NCBI RefSeq assembly: GCF_900113445.1 | Contig: NZ_FOPJ01000005.1 | Coordinates: forward strand, 120,371-184,370 | Reading direction: 5' to 3' | Length of the DNA stretch: 64,000 bases | Source: Corynebacterium spheniscorum | GTDB taxonomy: Bacteria; Actinomycetota; Actinomycetes; Mycobacteriales; Mycobacteriaceae | Shown here: one piece after another, positions 9,390 to 17,869 of the stretch | How the letters are laid out: the number at the start of each line of letters is the position of its first letter | Numbering within the stretch: the first letter of the stretch is position 1 | The notes under the pieces: generated by a model | Seen by the model: only the letters and a program-made list of their open reading frames with translations | The model's database searches: none | Told to the model about the DNA's origin: nothing | Position numbers and translations under genes: made by a program

Positions 9390-11594
9390 ATGACATCCGC
9401 TGACACCCCACACAACGGCACCCCGAAGATCGATCCCGCCCTTCTCATCCCCGAGGATGAACTCGGACGGCTCATGGTCTGCCAGCACCACAGCCCCCAC
9501 GATTTTTATGGTTGGCACGCCACACCCACGGGAAGTGTGATCCGCACCCGACAATTGGGTGCAGAAAAGGTCGAAATCCTAGCCGAAAATGATGCCATCG
9601 AAGCCACCCCCATCGGCAACGATATTTGGGTAGCCCCCTTCGAATCGCACCACTCTTTTGATTATCGGCTAAAAGTCACCTGGCCTGGTGCCGAACCCGC
9701 CATCCTCGCAGACCCCTACCACTTCCTGCCCACCCTTGGCAGTTTGGACCTGCACCTCATCGGTGAGGGCCGGCATGAACGTCTGTGGGAGGTACTTGGT
9801 GCGAATACCCGCAGCTATGACACCGCGTTAGGCACTGTGCATGGCACCAGCTTTGCGGTGTGGGCACCGAATGCTCGCGGTGTAGCCGTCATCGGTGATT
9901 TCTGTGGTTGGAATCCTTCGCAGTACCCCATGCGTTGCTTGGGCTCTACTGGTGTGTGGGAGATCTTCATCCCCGGCGTACAGGCCGGCGAGCGCTATAA
10001 GTTCGCCATCCACACCGCCGAGGGGCATCGCCGCGATAAGGCTGATCCGCTGGCGAAGGCCACGGAATGCCCGCCCGCTACCGGCAGCATCGTGGTGGAG
10101 TCTGATTATCACTGGGAAGATACCGTCTGGATGTCCCAGCGTCCCACCAAGGCGTGGGATAAAGAACCCATGAGCATCTATGAGGTGCATCTGGGTTCCT
10201 GGAAGAAGGACCTCGATTATCGCCAATTGGCTGAGGATCTGGTTCCTTATGTGAAGGAACAGGGCTTCACGCACGTGGAATTCATGCCCGTTGCCGAGCA
10301 CCCCTTCGGTGGTTCTTGGGGTTACCAAGTGTCTGGCTATTATGCGCCGAGTTCGCGTTGGGGTCGCCCCGATGATCTTCGCCAATTAATTGATACTTTC
10401 CACCAAGCCGGAATTGGCGTGATTATCGACTGGGTTCCCGCGCACTTCCCCAAGGATGATTGGGCGCTGGCACGTTTCGATGGCCAAGCCCTCTACGAGC
10501 ACCCCGATTGGCGCCGCGGTGAACAAAAAGATTGGGGCACCTATGTCTTCGACTTCGGCCGTAATGAGGTGCGCAACTTCCTAGTCGCCAATGCCTTGTA
10601 TTGGCTAGAGGAATTCCACGTTGATGGTTTACGCGTGGATGCGGTGGCCTCCATGTTGTACCTGGATTACTCCCGCGAAGATGGCGAATGGCTGCCCAAT
10701 GAGTTCGGTGGCCGCGAAAACCTCGATGCGGTGCGTTTCCTCCAGGAGCTCAACGCCACCGCGCACCGCGTGCACCCCGGTATCCTCACCATCGCTGAGG
10801 AATCCACTTCCTGGCCTGGTGTTACCGCCATGACCTCTGCCGGTGGTTTGGGCTTTAGCTTGAAGTGGAATATGGGGTGGATGAATGACACCTTGGAGTA
10901 TTTCTCCTTAGACCCCATTCACCGCAGCTATCACCACAATGACATCACTTTCTCCATGGTGTACGCCTACTCCGAGCATTTCGTGCTCCCCTTCTCCCAT
11001 GATGAAGTGGTCCACGGCAAGGGCTCGCTCTGGGCCCGCATGCCCGGCGATACCTGGAATAAAGCCGCTGGTCTTCGCACCCTCTACGCCTATATGTTCA
11101 GCCACCCCGGCAAGAAGCTGCTCTTCCAGGGCCAGGAGTTCGGCCAGATCCAAGAATGGTCCGAGGAACGCTCCTTGGACTGGTATGACATGGACGGCTG
11201 GGAAGGCGAATATCACCGCGGTATCCAGGCGCTTTATCGCGATCTCAACCGCGTCTACCGTGAACACCCCGCCCTGCACACCCAGGACGATGAGCCCGCT
11301 GGTTTCCAGTGGATCCGCGGTGATGACGCCGCCAACAATATCCTCGCCTACCTGCGCTGGGGTGTTGATGGCGAAGCCGTGCTGGCAGTCATGAACTTCG
11401 GTGGCACCTCCCAACCGCACTACACCCTCGATGTTCCGTGCGCAGGCACCTGGGAGTGCATCCTCAATACCGACGCCAGCGTCTACGAAGGCGCCGGCAA
11501 TGAGCTGCCGATCTTCACCTCCACCAACCCCGATCAATCCCTCACGCTGCACATCCCGGCGATGAGCGCACAGTTCTACCGCTGGCAAGGCTAG
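9390..11594 (+). CDS. glgB: 1,4-alpha-glucan branching enzyme
   Basis: A 734-residue GlgB that makes alpha-1,6 branches in alpha-glucan. Order of domains: an N-terminal extension, a CBM48 module including [21 protein letters not shown] near residues 150-180, the GH13 barrel and a C-terminal beta domain. Catalytic residues are visible: nucleophile Asp417 in [11 protein letters not shown] and acid/base Glu470 in TIAEESTSW, with region [11 protein letters not shown] further on. Length matches other actinobacterial GlgB proteins. The ATG at 9390 follows an AAAGG ribosome site at ideal distance. It sits downstream of glgE on the same strand but behind the glgE terminator. No promoter hexamers are certain in the 266-bp gap. 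Confidence 0.96.
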   Translation: MTSADTPHNGTPKIDPALLIPEDELGRLMVCQHHSPHDFYGWHATPTGSVIRTRQLGAEKVEILAENDAIEATPIGNDIWVAPFESHHSFDYRLKVTWPGAEPAILADPYHFLPTLGSLDLHLIGEGRHERLWEVLGANTRSYDTALGTVHGTSFAVWAPNARGVAVIGDFCGWNPSQYPMRCLGSTGVWEIFIPGVQAGERYKFAIHTAEGHRRDKADPLAKATECPPATGSIVVESDYHWEDTVWMSQRPTKAWDKEPMSIYEVHLGSWKKDLDYRQLAEDLVPYVKEQGFTHVEFMPVAEHPFGGSWGYQVSGYYAPSSRWGRPDDLRQLIDTFHQAGIGVIIDWVPAHFPKDDWALARFDGQALYEHPDWRRGEQKDWGTYVFDFGRNEVRNFLVANALYWLEEFHVDGLRVDAVASMLYLDYSREDGEWLPNEFGGRENLDAVRFLQELNATAHRVHPGILTIAEESTSWPGVTAMTSAGGLGFSLKWNMGWMNDTLEYFSLDPIHRSYHHNDITFSMVYAYSEHFVLPFSHDEVVHGKGSLWARMPGDTWNKAAGLRTLYAYMFSHPGKKLLFQGQEFGQIQEWSEERSLDWYDMDGWEGEYHRGIQALYRDLNRVYREHPALHTQDDEPAGFQWIRGDDAANNILAYLRWGVDGEAVLAVMNFGGTSQPHYTLDVPCAGTWECILNTDASVYEGAGNELPIFTSTNPDQSLTLHIPAMSAQFYRWQG

Positions 11595-11684
11595 GGCGGT
11601 GCGGTCGGAGTTTTCGGAACTACCACTGGTCTCAGGGCTGGAATCAGCGCAACGGATCAGGAACGCAACGAGTAGGAGGGTATT

Positions 11685-11881
11685 GTGAAGTCCTCTAATC
11701 GGACCATGATGAGGATTAGCTGCGGCCTTCCTTGATTTGTTCCTTCATGGCACTCCTTTTACTGGTGTTCTTTCCGAGCGGAAGACCCATCACCACATGG
11801 CTTATCGTCTCAGCGCTTTTCATAGCTGGCATCGCTATGTTGATCTATGGCGAAGTGAGAAGCAAAAAAGAAGCTGTATAG
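11685..11881 (+). pseudogene. Small membrane protein ORF, apparently frameshifted
   Basis: A strong ribosome site (TAGGAGGG) precedes GTG 11685, which opens a 16-codon frame (MKSSNRTMMRISCGLP) ending at TGA 11733-11735. A second frame overlaps that stop: TTG 11732 or ATG 11747 begins MALLLLVFFPSG and runs to TAG 11881, giving a 44-residue peptide with one clear hydrophobic segment (WLIVSALFIAGIAMLIYG) and a basic tail. Either a single ~60-residue membrane protein has suffered a one-base shift near 11730, or a leader peptide is translationally coupled to a tiny membrane protein through the TTGA overlap. The good ribosome site argues that at least the first codon was once used. I do not recognise a family. 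Confidence 0.4.
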
Positions 11882-12065
11882 CACTCCATCGATGTCGGTC
11901 TTAGAAAGCCCAGAGCAAGGGCTTTCCCCGAGATCAGCGGCCCAACATAGGCGCGTCCCCACACAGGCGGGTTCCCTCCCGCACGTGGAGCCGCGCCTTA
12001 TTGCATACCCAACGCGACATCCCCCATCCCCCACCCCGCCGAATAATACCCGCTCACCACACCAG

Positions 12066-12236
12066 ACTTGTCGAAATCCGCTCCCAGAATCGACACGTCC
12101 GAAGAACATGTACACGCCATAAACATATCGGCGCGACATGTCGAAATAACCGCCTGAAATCAACATGTTCTTGGGACATGTCCACCCAATCAACATGTCC
12201 GCGAATCATGTCGAAAAACATGATGGAAATCGCTGC
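12066..12236. repeat. Imperfect tandem repeat rich in ACATGT palindromes
   Basis: Two degenerate copies of a unit of about 70 bp, each made of two ~35-bp halves, are followed by a partial third. The unit begins ACATGTCGAAAT (first copy ACTTGTCGAAAT at 12066; second at 12136), continues to AATCAACATGTTC and contains a second ACATGTCCAC block. ACATGT occurs five times within 110 bp, including the 10-bp palindromes CGACATGTCG (12134-12143) and GGACATGTCC (12174-12183); the third copy has ATCATGTCGAAA. Short ORFs crossing the repeat have no gene-like features. The surrounding stretch 11882-12425 has no convincing gene. Inference: a cluster of binding sites for a dimeric DNA-binding protein. Confidence 0.6.
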
Positions 12237-12425
12237 ATTTGTCGGATGCGGGATCGACTGTCTGAAGGAAGAAGCATTCGAGGTTAGCGGACAGCCTGCG
12301 AGCGTGAGTAGCTGATGGCTGTCACCTGTGAATAGTTCCACCGCTCCTCTGGGTTATCCACATAGTGTCCTTGGTTTCGGTTGGAACCCCGGGCCATCTC
12401 CGCGAACTCTGCCTAGGGTGAACTT

Positions 12426-13520
12426 ATGCGGAATCAGCCGAATGAGCCTTATCAAGACCTGCCTCCCCTATCGCCGACTGCGGAGGTGGAGACTTATGCA
12501 GTTTTGAAAGCCAATATTGACGCAAGCCGTGCGTTGGCGCGTTTGGCTGGGGCGTGTCGGCGATTAGCCGATCGAGATATGTTGCTGAATGTGATTCCAC
12601 TGATGGAAGCCCAGGCTTCCAGCGAGATTGAAAATATTTTCTTAACCCAGGAGGAGCTGTTTCAGAGAGGAAATCACGCTCTTCCGGGTGGGTCTTCGTC
12701 GGTGAGGGAGGTACTGAGATATCGGGATGCGTTGTTATCGGGTGTTCAGTTTTTAAAGCGCGGCCCATTAGGTATGGAAACGGTACTGGATCTCGGGAAC
12801 ATTATTGCACCGGAAAAGGGGCGGGTGCACACGTTTCCGGGGACTTTTATCGGCAATCCGGTTACGAAGGAACGCGTTTACACCCCGCCTCAGGGAGAAG
12901 AGGTGCTGCTGAAGCACTTATCTGCGTGGGAAAATTTTCTCCATGATGATCATGGCATTGATCCGCTGATCGCTATGGCGTTGGCGCATTATCAATTCGA
13001 GGCTATCCACCCGTTCTCGGATGGCAATGGGCGAACCGGACGTGTGCTCAATATTCTGCTGCTCATCGAGGCGGGACTGTTAGAACTTCCCGTGTTGTAT
13101 CTGTCGGGATATATCGTCCGGCATAAAGACACCTATTATGAGCGCCTCAACGCAGTTACCCGGGAAGAAGCCTGGGAATCGTGGATCCTCTTCATGCTTG
13201 GTGGCATCAGGTCAACAGCTCAGTGGACCTTGGAGCTGATGGAAACCAGCGAAGAGCTCAGGGCTGAGATGGAAGAAAGTATCCGCGAGGTGGGGAACCA
13301 TCTTCCGGCTGCGGAGCTCACTCGTTTGTTGTTCTCACAGCCTTATCTGCGGATCGAGAATGTCGTGGAAGCCGGGTTAGCGAAGCGCCAAACGGCCTCG
13401 GTGTGGCTAGGGAAATTAGTGGAAGCGAAGCTGATTGGGGTGGAGAAGCTGGGCCGCCAAAAAGTGTTTATCAACCATCGGCTAGTGGATGCACTATTTC
13501 ATACACCACTGCCAGAATAG
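12426..13520 (+). CDS. Fic-domain protein (protein AMPylator-like), class II
   Basis: A 364-residue Fic protein. Fic enzymes transfer AMP or related groups from nucleotides to hydroxyl side chains of target proteins. The catalytic motif HPFSDGNGRTGR is intact, starting at His195. An inhibitory helix with the motif SxxxEN (Ser65-Glu69-Asn70, in ASSEIEN) lies N-terminal to the Fic domain, which defines the class II, self-inhibited architecture. The C-terminal ~90 residues look like a winged-helix region (VEAGLAKRQTASVWLGKLVEAK), as in Fic/DOC_N proteins of the SO4266 type. No separate antitoxin gene flanks it, as expected for a self-inhibited form. ATG 12426 follows AGGGTGA. It lies in an accessory-looking region beside the ACATGT repeats. 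Target unknown. Confidence 0.92.
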   Translation: MRNQPNEPYQDLPPLSPTAEVETYAVLKANIDASRALARLAGACRRLADRDMLLNVIPLMEAQASSEIENIFLTQEELFQRGNHALPGGSSSVREVLRYRDALLSGVQFLKRGPLGMETVLDLGNIIAPEKGRVHTFPGTFIGNPVTKERVYTPPQGEEVLLKHLSAWENFLHDDHGIDPLIAMALAHYQFEAIHPFSDGNGRTGRVLNILLLIEAGLLELPVLYLSGYIVRHKDTYYERLNAVTREEAWESWILFMLGGIRSTAQWTLELMETSEELRAEMEESIREVGNHLPAAELTRLLFSQPYLRIENVVEAGLAKRQTASVWLGKLVEAKLIGVEKLGRQKVFINHRLVDALFHTPLPE

Positions 13521-13586
13521 GAGGGCAACGCAGGTAAATTTTTTGCAATCTCGCGTTTTCGGGGGCTTGTGGCGCGGCATGCCGAA

Positions 13587-13628
13587 GGCCCACGCGCACC
13601 ATCCTCACTTTGGGTGCTTGCGTGGGCC
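13587..13628. terminator. Bidirectional hairpin between convergent genes
   Basis: Arms GGCCCACGC (13587-13595) and GCGTGGGCC (13620-13628) form a strong GC-rich stem with a further complementary segment inside the loop. It lies between the stops of the Fic gene and the convergent binding-protein gene. There is no long T run on either side, so efficiency is uncertain. Confidence 0.6.
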
Positions 13629-13648
13629 CTAGGGTCTCGAATAAAGCC

Positions 13649-15232
13649 CTATTTGGAGGCTTTGTTTACGGCGTAGTACTCCGGGAGCCCCTTCCAATTG
13701 AAGGTCACATCGCTAACGTGCTCGGACCAGCCTCCCACGATGTTCGGGTAGAAAAGCGGGATGGCGGGTAGGTCGCGAAGCAGATGCTCTTGGGCCTGGT
13801 TGTAGATCTTGTTGGCCTCGGCGGTGTCCTTGGCTTGGGCGGCTTTGTCGAGCAGCGCGTCGAACTCGGGGTTGTCGTATTGCGCGTCATTAGAGGGGTT
13901 GCCTTTGCGGAAATTGGGGCCCAGGAAATTGCCTAAGCTGGGGTAATCCGCGAACCAGGCGGTGCGGTAGGCGCCTGGCATGTGGCCGGTACGGTACTCG
14001 TCGCGGAAGCTCTTGAAGTCTGGGTAGGGGTTGCCGGTGGCGGAGATGCCCAGAACATTGGTGATGTTATTGGCGACCGCGTCGGTCCAGGCTTGGTTAT
14101 CGCCATCGACGTTGTAGTTGATGAGAAGTTCGCCGCTAAACGGCTGGATTTGATCGGCTTGTGCCCAGAGTTCTTTGGCCTTTTCGGGGTTGTACTCGAG
14201 GTTTTCGACGCCGGGGATATTGCCATCCCAGCCATCTAGTGCCGGGGAGGTGAAGTCGCGGGCTGGGGTGCGGGTTCCGCGGAAGATCTTGTCGTTGATC
14301 TCCTGACGGTTGATGGCCATGGAGACCGCGCGGCGACGGAGGTTGCCTTCCTCGCCAGCGAAATGCTCCGTATCCCAACGGATAGACATTTCCAGGTACA
14401 TAGCACCCGGCTGGTTGACGGAACGGCCATCGAGTTCTTGCTCGTAGGTGTCGAACGCGGAGGAAGGAATGAGGTCGAGGACATCGAGTTCGCCGGCAAG
14501 CAGGTCCGCGTAGGCGGCGTCGGGGCGCTGGTAGAAGACATAGCGCAGGCCATCATTCTTCGGGGTGCGTTCGCCCGCATAATTTTCATTTGGGACCAGT
14601 GAGAGCGACTCGTTGTGGCGCCACTCGCTGAACTTATAGGGGCCATTGCCAACGGGATTTTCGCCAAACGCAGCCATATCTTCGAAGGCAGCTTCCGGGA
14701 GTGGGAAGAAGGCGTTATAGGCCATGCGGGAGATGAAAGACTCGTCCGGATCGCTCAGCTCGATGCTGAAGTGGCGATCATCGAGGACTTTGAGGCCTTC
14801 GAGTTCTTTTACCCCGGATTCGTAGCCCTTGATGGGTTTGAAGAAGCTGGCGGTGAGCTGCTCGTGTTCGACTGCATAATTCCAGGCATCGACGAAGCTA
14901 TGGGAGGTCAGCGGGCTGCCATCAGCGAAAGTGAGGTCCGGTTTGAGGGTGACCTGGTAGGTGCGGTCGCCTTCAAGCTCGATATTTTCAGCCAGCTCGT
15001 TGTGGACCACGCCGTTGGCGTCGTGGTAGACCAAGCCGGAGTAAAGCATATTGACCACACGGCCACCACCATTTTCATTGGTGTTGCCGGGGATCAGGGG
15101 CTGTTGGGGTTCGGTGCCATTGACGGTGACGAAGTTGGGTTCAGCGGAGGCTGAGGAGCAAGCTGTGAGCGTGCCGGCTCCTAGGGTGAGCAGGGAGAGC
15201 GCTGTGAGGGCTTTCTTCCACTGATGTGCCAT
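13649..15232 (-). CDS. Oligopeptide/nickel-type ABC substrate-binding lipoprotein
   Basis: A 527-residue SBP_bac_5 family protein (OppA/DppA-like). The N-terminal signal peptide ends in the lipobox LTACS, so Cys25 should be lipidated and the protein anchored outside the membrane. Family landmarks follow: GGRVVNMLYSGLVYHD near residue 55, the DLTFADGSPLTSHSFVDAW segment near 100, and NGPYKFSEW near 200. Oligopeptide binding is the usual role, but the ligand cannot be read. There are no permease or ATPase genes beside it, so it must work with a system encoded elsewhere or be a stand-alone receptor. It is transcribed towards the Fic gene. The upstream gap 15233-15721 contains no clear gene; an inverted repeat AGTCACT/AGTGACT lies at 15602-15623. 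Confidence 0.9.
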   Translation of the reverse strand: MAHQWKKALTALSLLTLGAGTLTACSSASAEPNFVTVNGTEPQQPLIPGNTNENGGGRVVNMLYSGLVYHDANGVVHNELAENIELEGDRTYQVTLKPDLTFADGSPLTSHSFVDAWNYAVEHEQLTASFFKPIKGYESGVKELEGLKVLDDRHFSIELSDPDESFISRMAYNAFFPLPEAAFEDMAAFGENPVGNGPYKFSEWRHNESLSLVPNENYAGERTPKNDGLRYVFYQRPDAAYADLLAGELDVLDLIPSSAFDTYEQELDGRSVNQPGAMYLEMSIRWDTEHFAGEEGNLRRRAVSMAINRQEINDKIFRGTRTPARDFTSPALDGWDGNIPGVENLEYNPEKAKELWAQADQIQPFSGELLINYNVDGDNQAWTDAVANNITNVLGISATGNPYPDFKSFRDEYRTGHMPGAYRTAWFADYPSLGNFLGPNFRKGNPSNDAQYDNPEFDALLDKAAQAKDTAEANKIYNQAQEHLLRDLPAIPLFYPNIVGGWSEHVSDVTFNWKGLPEYYAVNKASK

Positions 15233-15721
15233 GTTTCACTAATCCTTTTAATTATGTGGGTGGTCACTATTTTTGTGTGGACTGAAGCTTAGCAAGGTTT
15301 CGGGTGCCAATGTGCCGAAATGGGGAGGGAAATGTGAGTGTGGTTTCATGCCGGGATTGACGAGGCTGATTCTCAACGGGAGGGATACTCCAGCGAAGGG
15401 TAATCAGTCGATGAGTGCACGTAGGGTTCGAATGCACCAACCATTTAAGATCTGGCGGACATTACATCGATGACTGGAGTCCACCTAATGGGGCAACAAA
15501 CCACAGTAAGGAAGAGATTCATAACGAAGATATACCCCCGTACGAGGTAGTCCTTGCATTTGTATCGACACCACAACTGAGCAATGGTTAGCCCTCCCTT
15601 CAGTCACTTATTACTGAGTGACTAACTCCGGAAACCAAGTGTCCCAAAGCAAAAAAGGGGCGGACCGCACCATTCTGTCCAGGCCCACTCTAGAGGCCTC
15701 CAAGCAACATAAGGAGAACCG

Positions 15722-16195
15722 ATAACTAAGGTCATCAACTTTGCGGCAGCCGCCGCACTCGCCGCAGCAATGGTTACTGCGCCGGCCGCCAGCGCTCAAG
15801 CGCTGCCCCCTTCAGATTCCTCACATGCAGCCAGCTACACCGTGCTTACGTGGGATGAGTTGGGCGATCCCACCTCAGGAATGATCGAGATCGATCTCGA
15901 TAAGATCTCGAGCGAGGTTCCATTCGGCCCTGGCGCAGTTCCATTGGGCGTCCCGTACGGAACGCATACGGAAAACGTTGGCGGCGGAACATGGACTTAC
16001 GGGGTCACGTGTGACACCACATCGCAAAAGCGGTGTTTTTCGAAATGCATGCACGCTACGAAACACCATACTGCAACAGCTGTCATGGCCAACCAAACCG
16101 AAAGGCGTTCAGCAGGTTCAGGCCTCTGGGCCAGCGCCTCAGTGACCGGTGGGTTACGCGCAGGTACTTGTAACGCTTACTGGTCCACCAATTAA
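15722..16195 (+). CDS. Lactococcin-972-like bacteriocin precursor with ATA in the start position
   Basis: Reading from ATA 15722 gives a near-perfect secretion signal (TKVINFAAAAALAAAM then VTAPAASA), which only makes sense if translation starts there; AAGGAG at 15711-15716 is spaced correctly for it. No ATG, GTG or TTG lies in frame before the internal ATG 15770, which would delete most of the signal. After a pro-region of about 60 residues comes a C-terminal domain resembling lactococcin 972: GGGTWTYG, then a HATKHHTATA block, then SGLWASASV and the terminal AYW. Unlike lactococcin 972 itself it has four cysteines in this domain. Lactococcin 972 blocks septum formation by binding lipid II in Lactococcus; activity here is inferred only. 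Either ATA is a rare start or the gene is silenced by an ATG-to-ATA change. Confidence 0.75.
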   Translation: MTKVINFAAAAALAAAMVTAPAASAQALPPSDSSHAASYTVLTWDELGDPTSGMIEIDLDKISSEVPFGPGAVPLGVPYGTHTENVGGGTWTYGVTCDTTSQKRCFSKCMHATKHHTATAVMANQTERRSAGSGLWASASVTGGLRAGTCNAYWSTN

Positions 16196-16274
16196 AAGTG
16201 CCACTTTAACAGTTATTTGACGTAGGGAATTATATTCACTACGCGACTTTTTAATTTCCCTAAAGGGTGCGTTC

Positions 16275-16933
16275 ATGACAAATAAGCCATATTCCATTCC
16301 CCAACTCCTAGCGTATGTTTTAGCGGTTATTGTGCTGGCATTTGTTGCTACGTGGGCTGACTACACGGGGCAGCCATTCTTTCTGGCCGTGGCGTCATTC
16401 GCCTGGCCATGGTTGTGGGGGGGGGATTCGCCGCCCCGCTTGTATGTAGATCGTGGCCCCCGGTAGCAGTCGTGATTCTTGGTGGTCTTATGACCGGCCT
16501 TGGATTGGTAGTCAACGTATTCTTCGACATGGCGATTCTGCCCGACCAGGCAGGTACAGCCACCCCACTAATGAAGAGCGTGGCATGGATGATTGCTGGT
16601 TGTTCTGTGGGAGCTGCGATGGCAATCCTTGGTGTGCTTGCTCGGAGAAACGGCTGGTGGTCGGTGGCGGGGACTACCGTCTTCGGCGCTTGTGTCGCTT
16701 ATGGCTACTACTGGGAGTACACCAGGAACTACCGCCGGCACTTCGAAGGAAAACCGTTGTTAGAGAACCTTGGAGACTATCCGCAGTGGATATGGGCCGG
16801 GGCGTTGGCGATCATCAATATCCTCGCCCTCGTGTGGATAGCCCGGAAGGGCTGGACTAGATCACGAAATAACAAGACGGAACTGGTGGATACTCACACC
16901 AGTTCGGCCTTGGCACCTGCGAGTACGGATTGA
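16275..16933 (+). pseudogene. Multi-pass membrane protein interrupted at a 9-G tract (possible phase-variable bacteriocin accessory gene)
   Basis: ATG 16275 opens a frame with a hydrophobic first helix (LLAYVLAVIVLAFVATW) that reaches a run of nine G residues (16417-16425) and ends 13 codons later. The overlapping frame 16409-16933 continues with three to four more membrane helices and no good start or ribosome site of its own. Adding one G, or removing two, fuses the two into a ~219-residue protein with five predicted membrane segments. The gene lies 79 bp after the bacteriocin gene on the same strand, where lactococcin-972 systems carry an immunity-type membrane protein, but it does not resemble the usual large one and I recognise no family. 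Phase variation by G-tract slippage, decay or a sequencing error are all possible. Confidence 0.6.
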
Positions 16934-17078
16934 TGGAGCGCAGTATTTCAGCATCAATTGCGCGACGCTGAGGTCCTCGCCTACAGCGTGGGGTATGGAG
17001 CGCTAGAGGAAGTGTAGGTTGCGCGGATCGAGGCAATCTAGGGACTTAGTCCTTGAAGATGCCGAGGAGTTATTACCT

Positions 17079-17329
17079 TTACCTGCCGTCATTCTTTTCG
17101 GAAGCCGGTTGTATCTCCGGGTCCTTGGAGTTCTTCAACTTGAGTGATTTGACGAAATATACGGCCGCGACGATTATCGCGATAATTGACCCAAAAAGAA
17201 GATGCTGAATAAGACATCGTAGAGCGGAATTGGTGGGCTCGGGACAGGGGCTGCGATCACGAAGCTCAAAGAAACAACTCTTCCGTCAAATATAGGTTGT
17301 GGCCATACAAATATATAAGCCCACTGCCG
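17079..17329 (-). pseudogene. Decayed small membrane protein fragment
   Basis: On the minus strand, a frame running from about 17329 (AYIFVWPQPIFDG) through PLYDVLFSIFFLG reaches ~17190 and continues in another frame as SIIAIIVAAVYFVKSLKLK to a charged tail and TAA at 17079-17081. The joined sequence would be a protein of about 80 residues with two hydrophobic segments and a basic-then-acidic C-terminus. There is no convincing start codon, and a one-base shift is needed, so this looks like a remnant. Family unknown. It lies in the 930-bp stretch between the bacteriocin locus and the ABC exporter that otherwise has no intact gene. Confidence 0.35.
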
Positions 17330-17381
17330 TCAAGGGTGACATGTCGATTTTCATATATCGGACAGTGAGAGCAATAGGCAC

Positions 17382-17543
17382 CTAGTTCCTGGTGCCCAGC
17401 GATTTAGGCCCTGCGCTGTCTTTAGATGCGTTCTTGCTCAGAAGCACCAGCCCCACCATGCAGCACACCCCGAGGCGCCGCGATGATGTAATTCGCGTCC
17501 AAGCTGTGAGGTCAAAGGAAATGACCACCTGGCTAATTCCCAT
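17382..17543 (-). CDS. Possible small ORF of unknown function
   Basis: ATG 17543 to TAG 17382 encodes 53 residues (MGISQVVISF at the N-terminus) with a moderately hydrophobic middle (LGVCCMVGLVLLS) and a Lys/Ser-rich tail. The ribosome site is weak and an overlapping longer frame on the same strand (up to 17857) looks like a shadow. It may be another relic of the decayed region rather than an active gene. Nothing about function can be inferred. Confidence 0.2.
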   Translation of the reverse strand: MGISQVVISFDLTAWTRITSSRRLGVCCMVGLVLLSKNASKDSAGPKSLGTRN

Positions 17544-17869
17544 TCGGTCTTGCCGCTTTGTAGAGCTGCGATTGCGATGCCGCCGAGCGCCTTACTTCCC
17601 CCAACAAACCAGTCAGACCTCGTGGTTGTGGCAGCCCGCACTGCTTCAGTTGGCGGCTTGCCACCGAAGAAAACCAGTGCATCCCCACACCCTCCTACGC
17701 ACCCCCGAGCGCTAGGTACTGATAGCGCAGCGGCGTAGTATTTTTTACTTAGGTAACGCTGCACTAATTTCCTTGTGATGTCGTTGTAGTTACGGTCGTG
17801 CGGCCGCTGCTTCCCACGAATGCTATTCCCGCCATCCTGGATGAGATTAATGAACAAGGAGTCCTCTTT

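Noticed and set aside
11915..12000. Short GC-rich CCCCACACAGGCGGG-type sequence resembling a type I-E CRISPR repeat
   Set aside because: No regular spacing of 60-61 bp, no repeated copies and no cas genes nearby.
11810..12341. Minus-strand ORFs of 128 and 95 codons crossing the ACATGT repeats
   Set aside because: Composition is rich in Cys, Arg and Trp from repeat and GC-rich sequence, with no ribosome sites. They are by-products of the repeat.
17438..17857. A 139-codon minus-strand ORF
   Set aside because: Overlaps the start region of the exporter ATPase gene and has Gly/Cys/Trp-rich noise composition.
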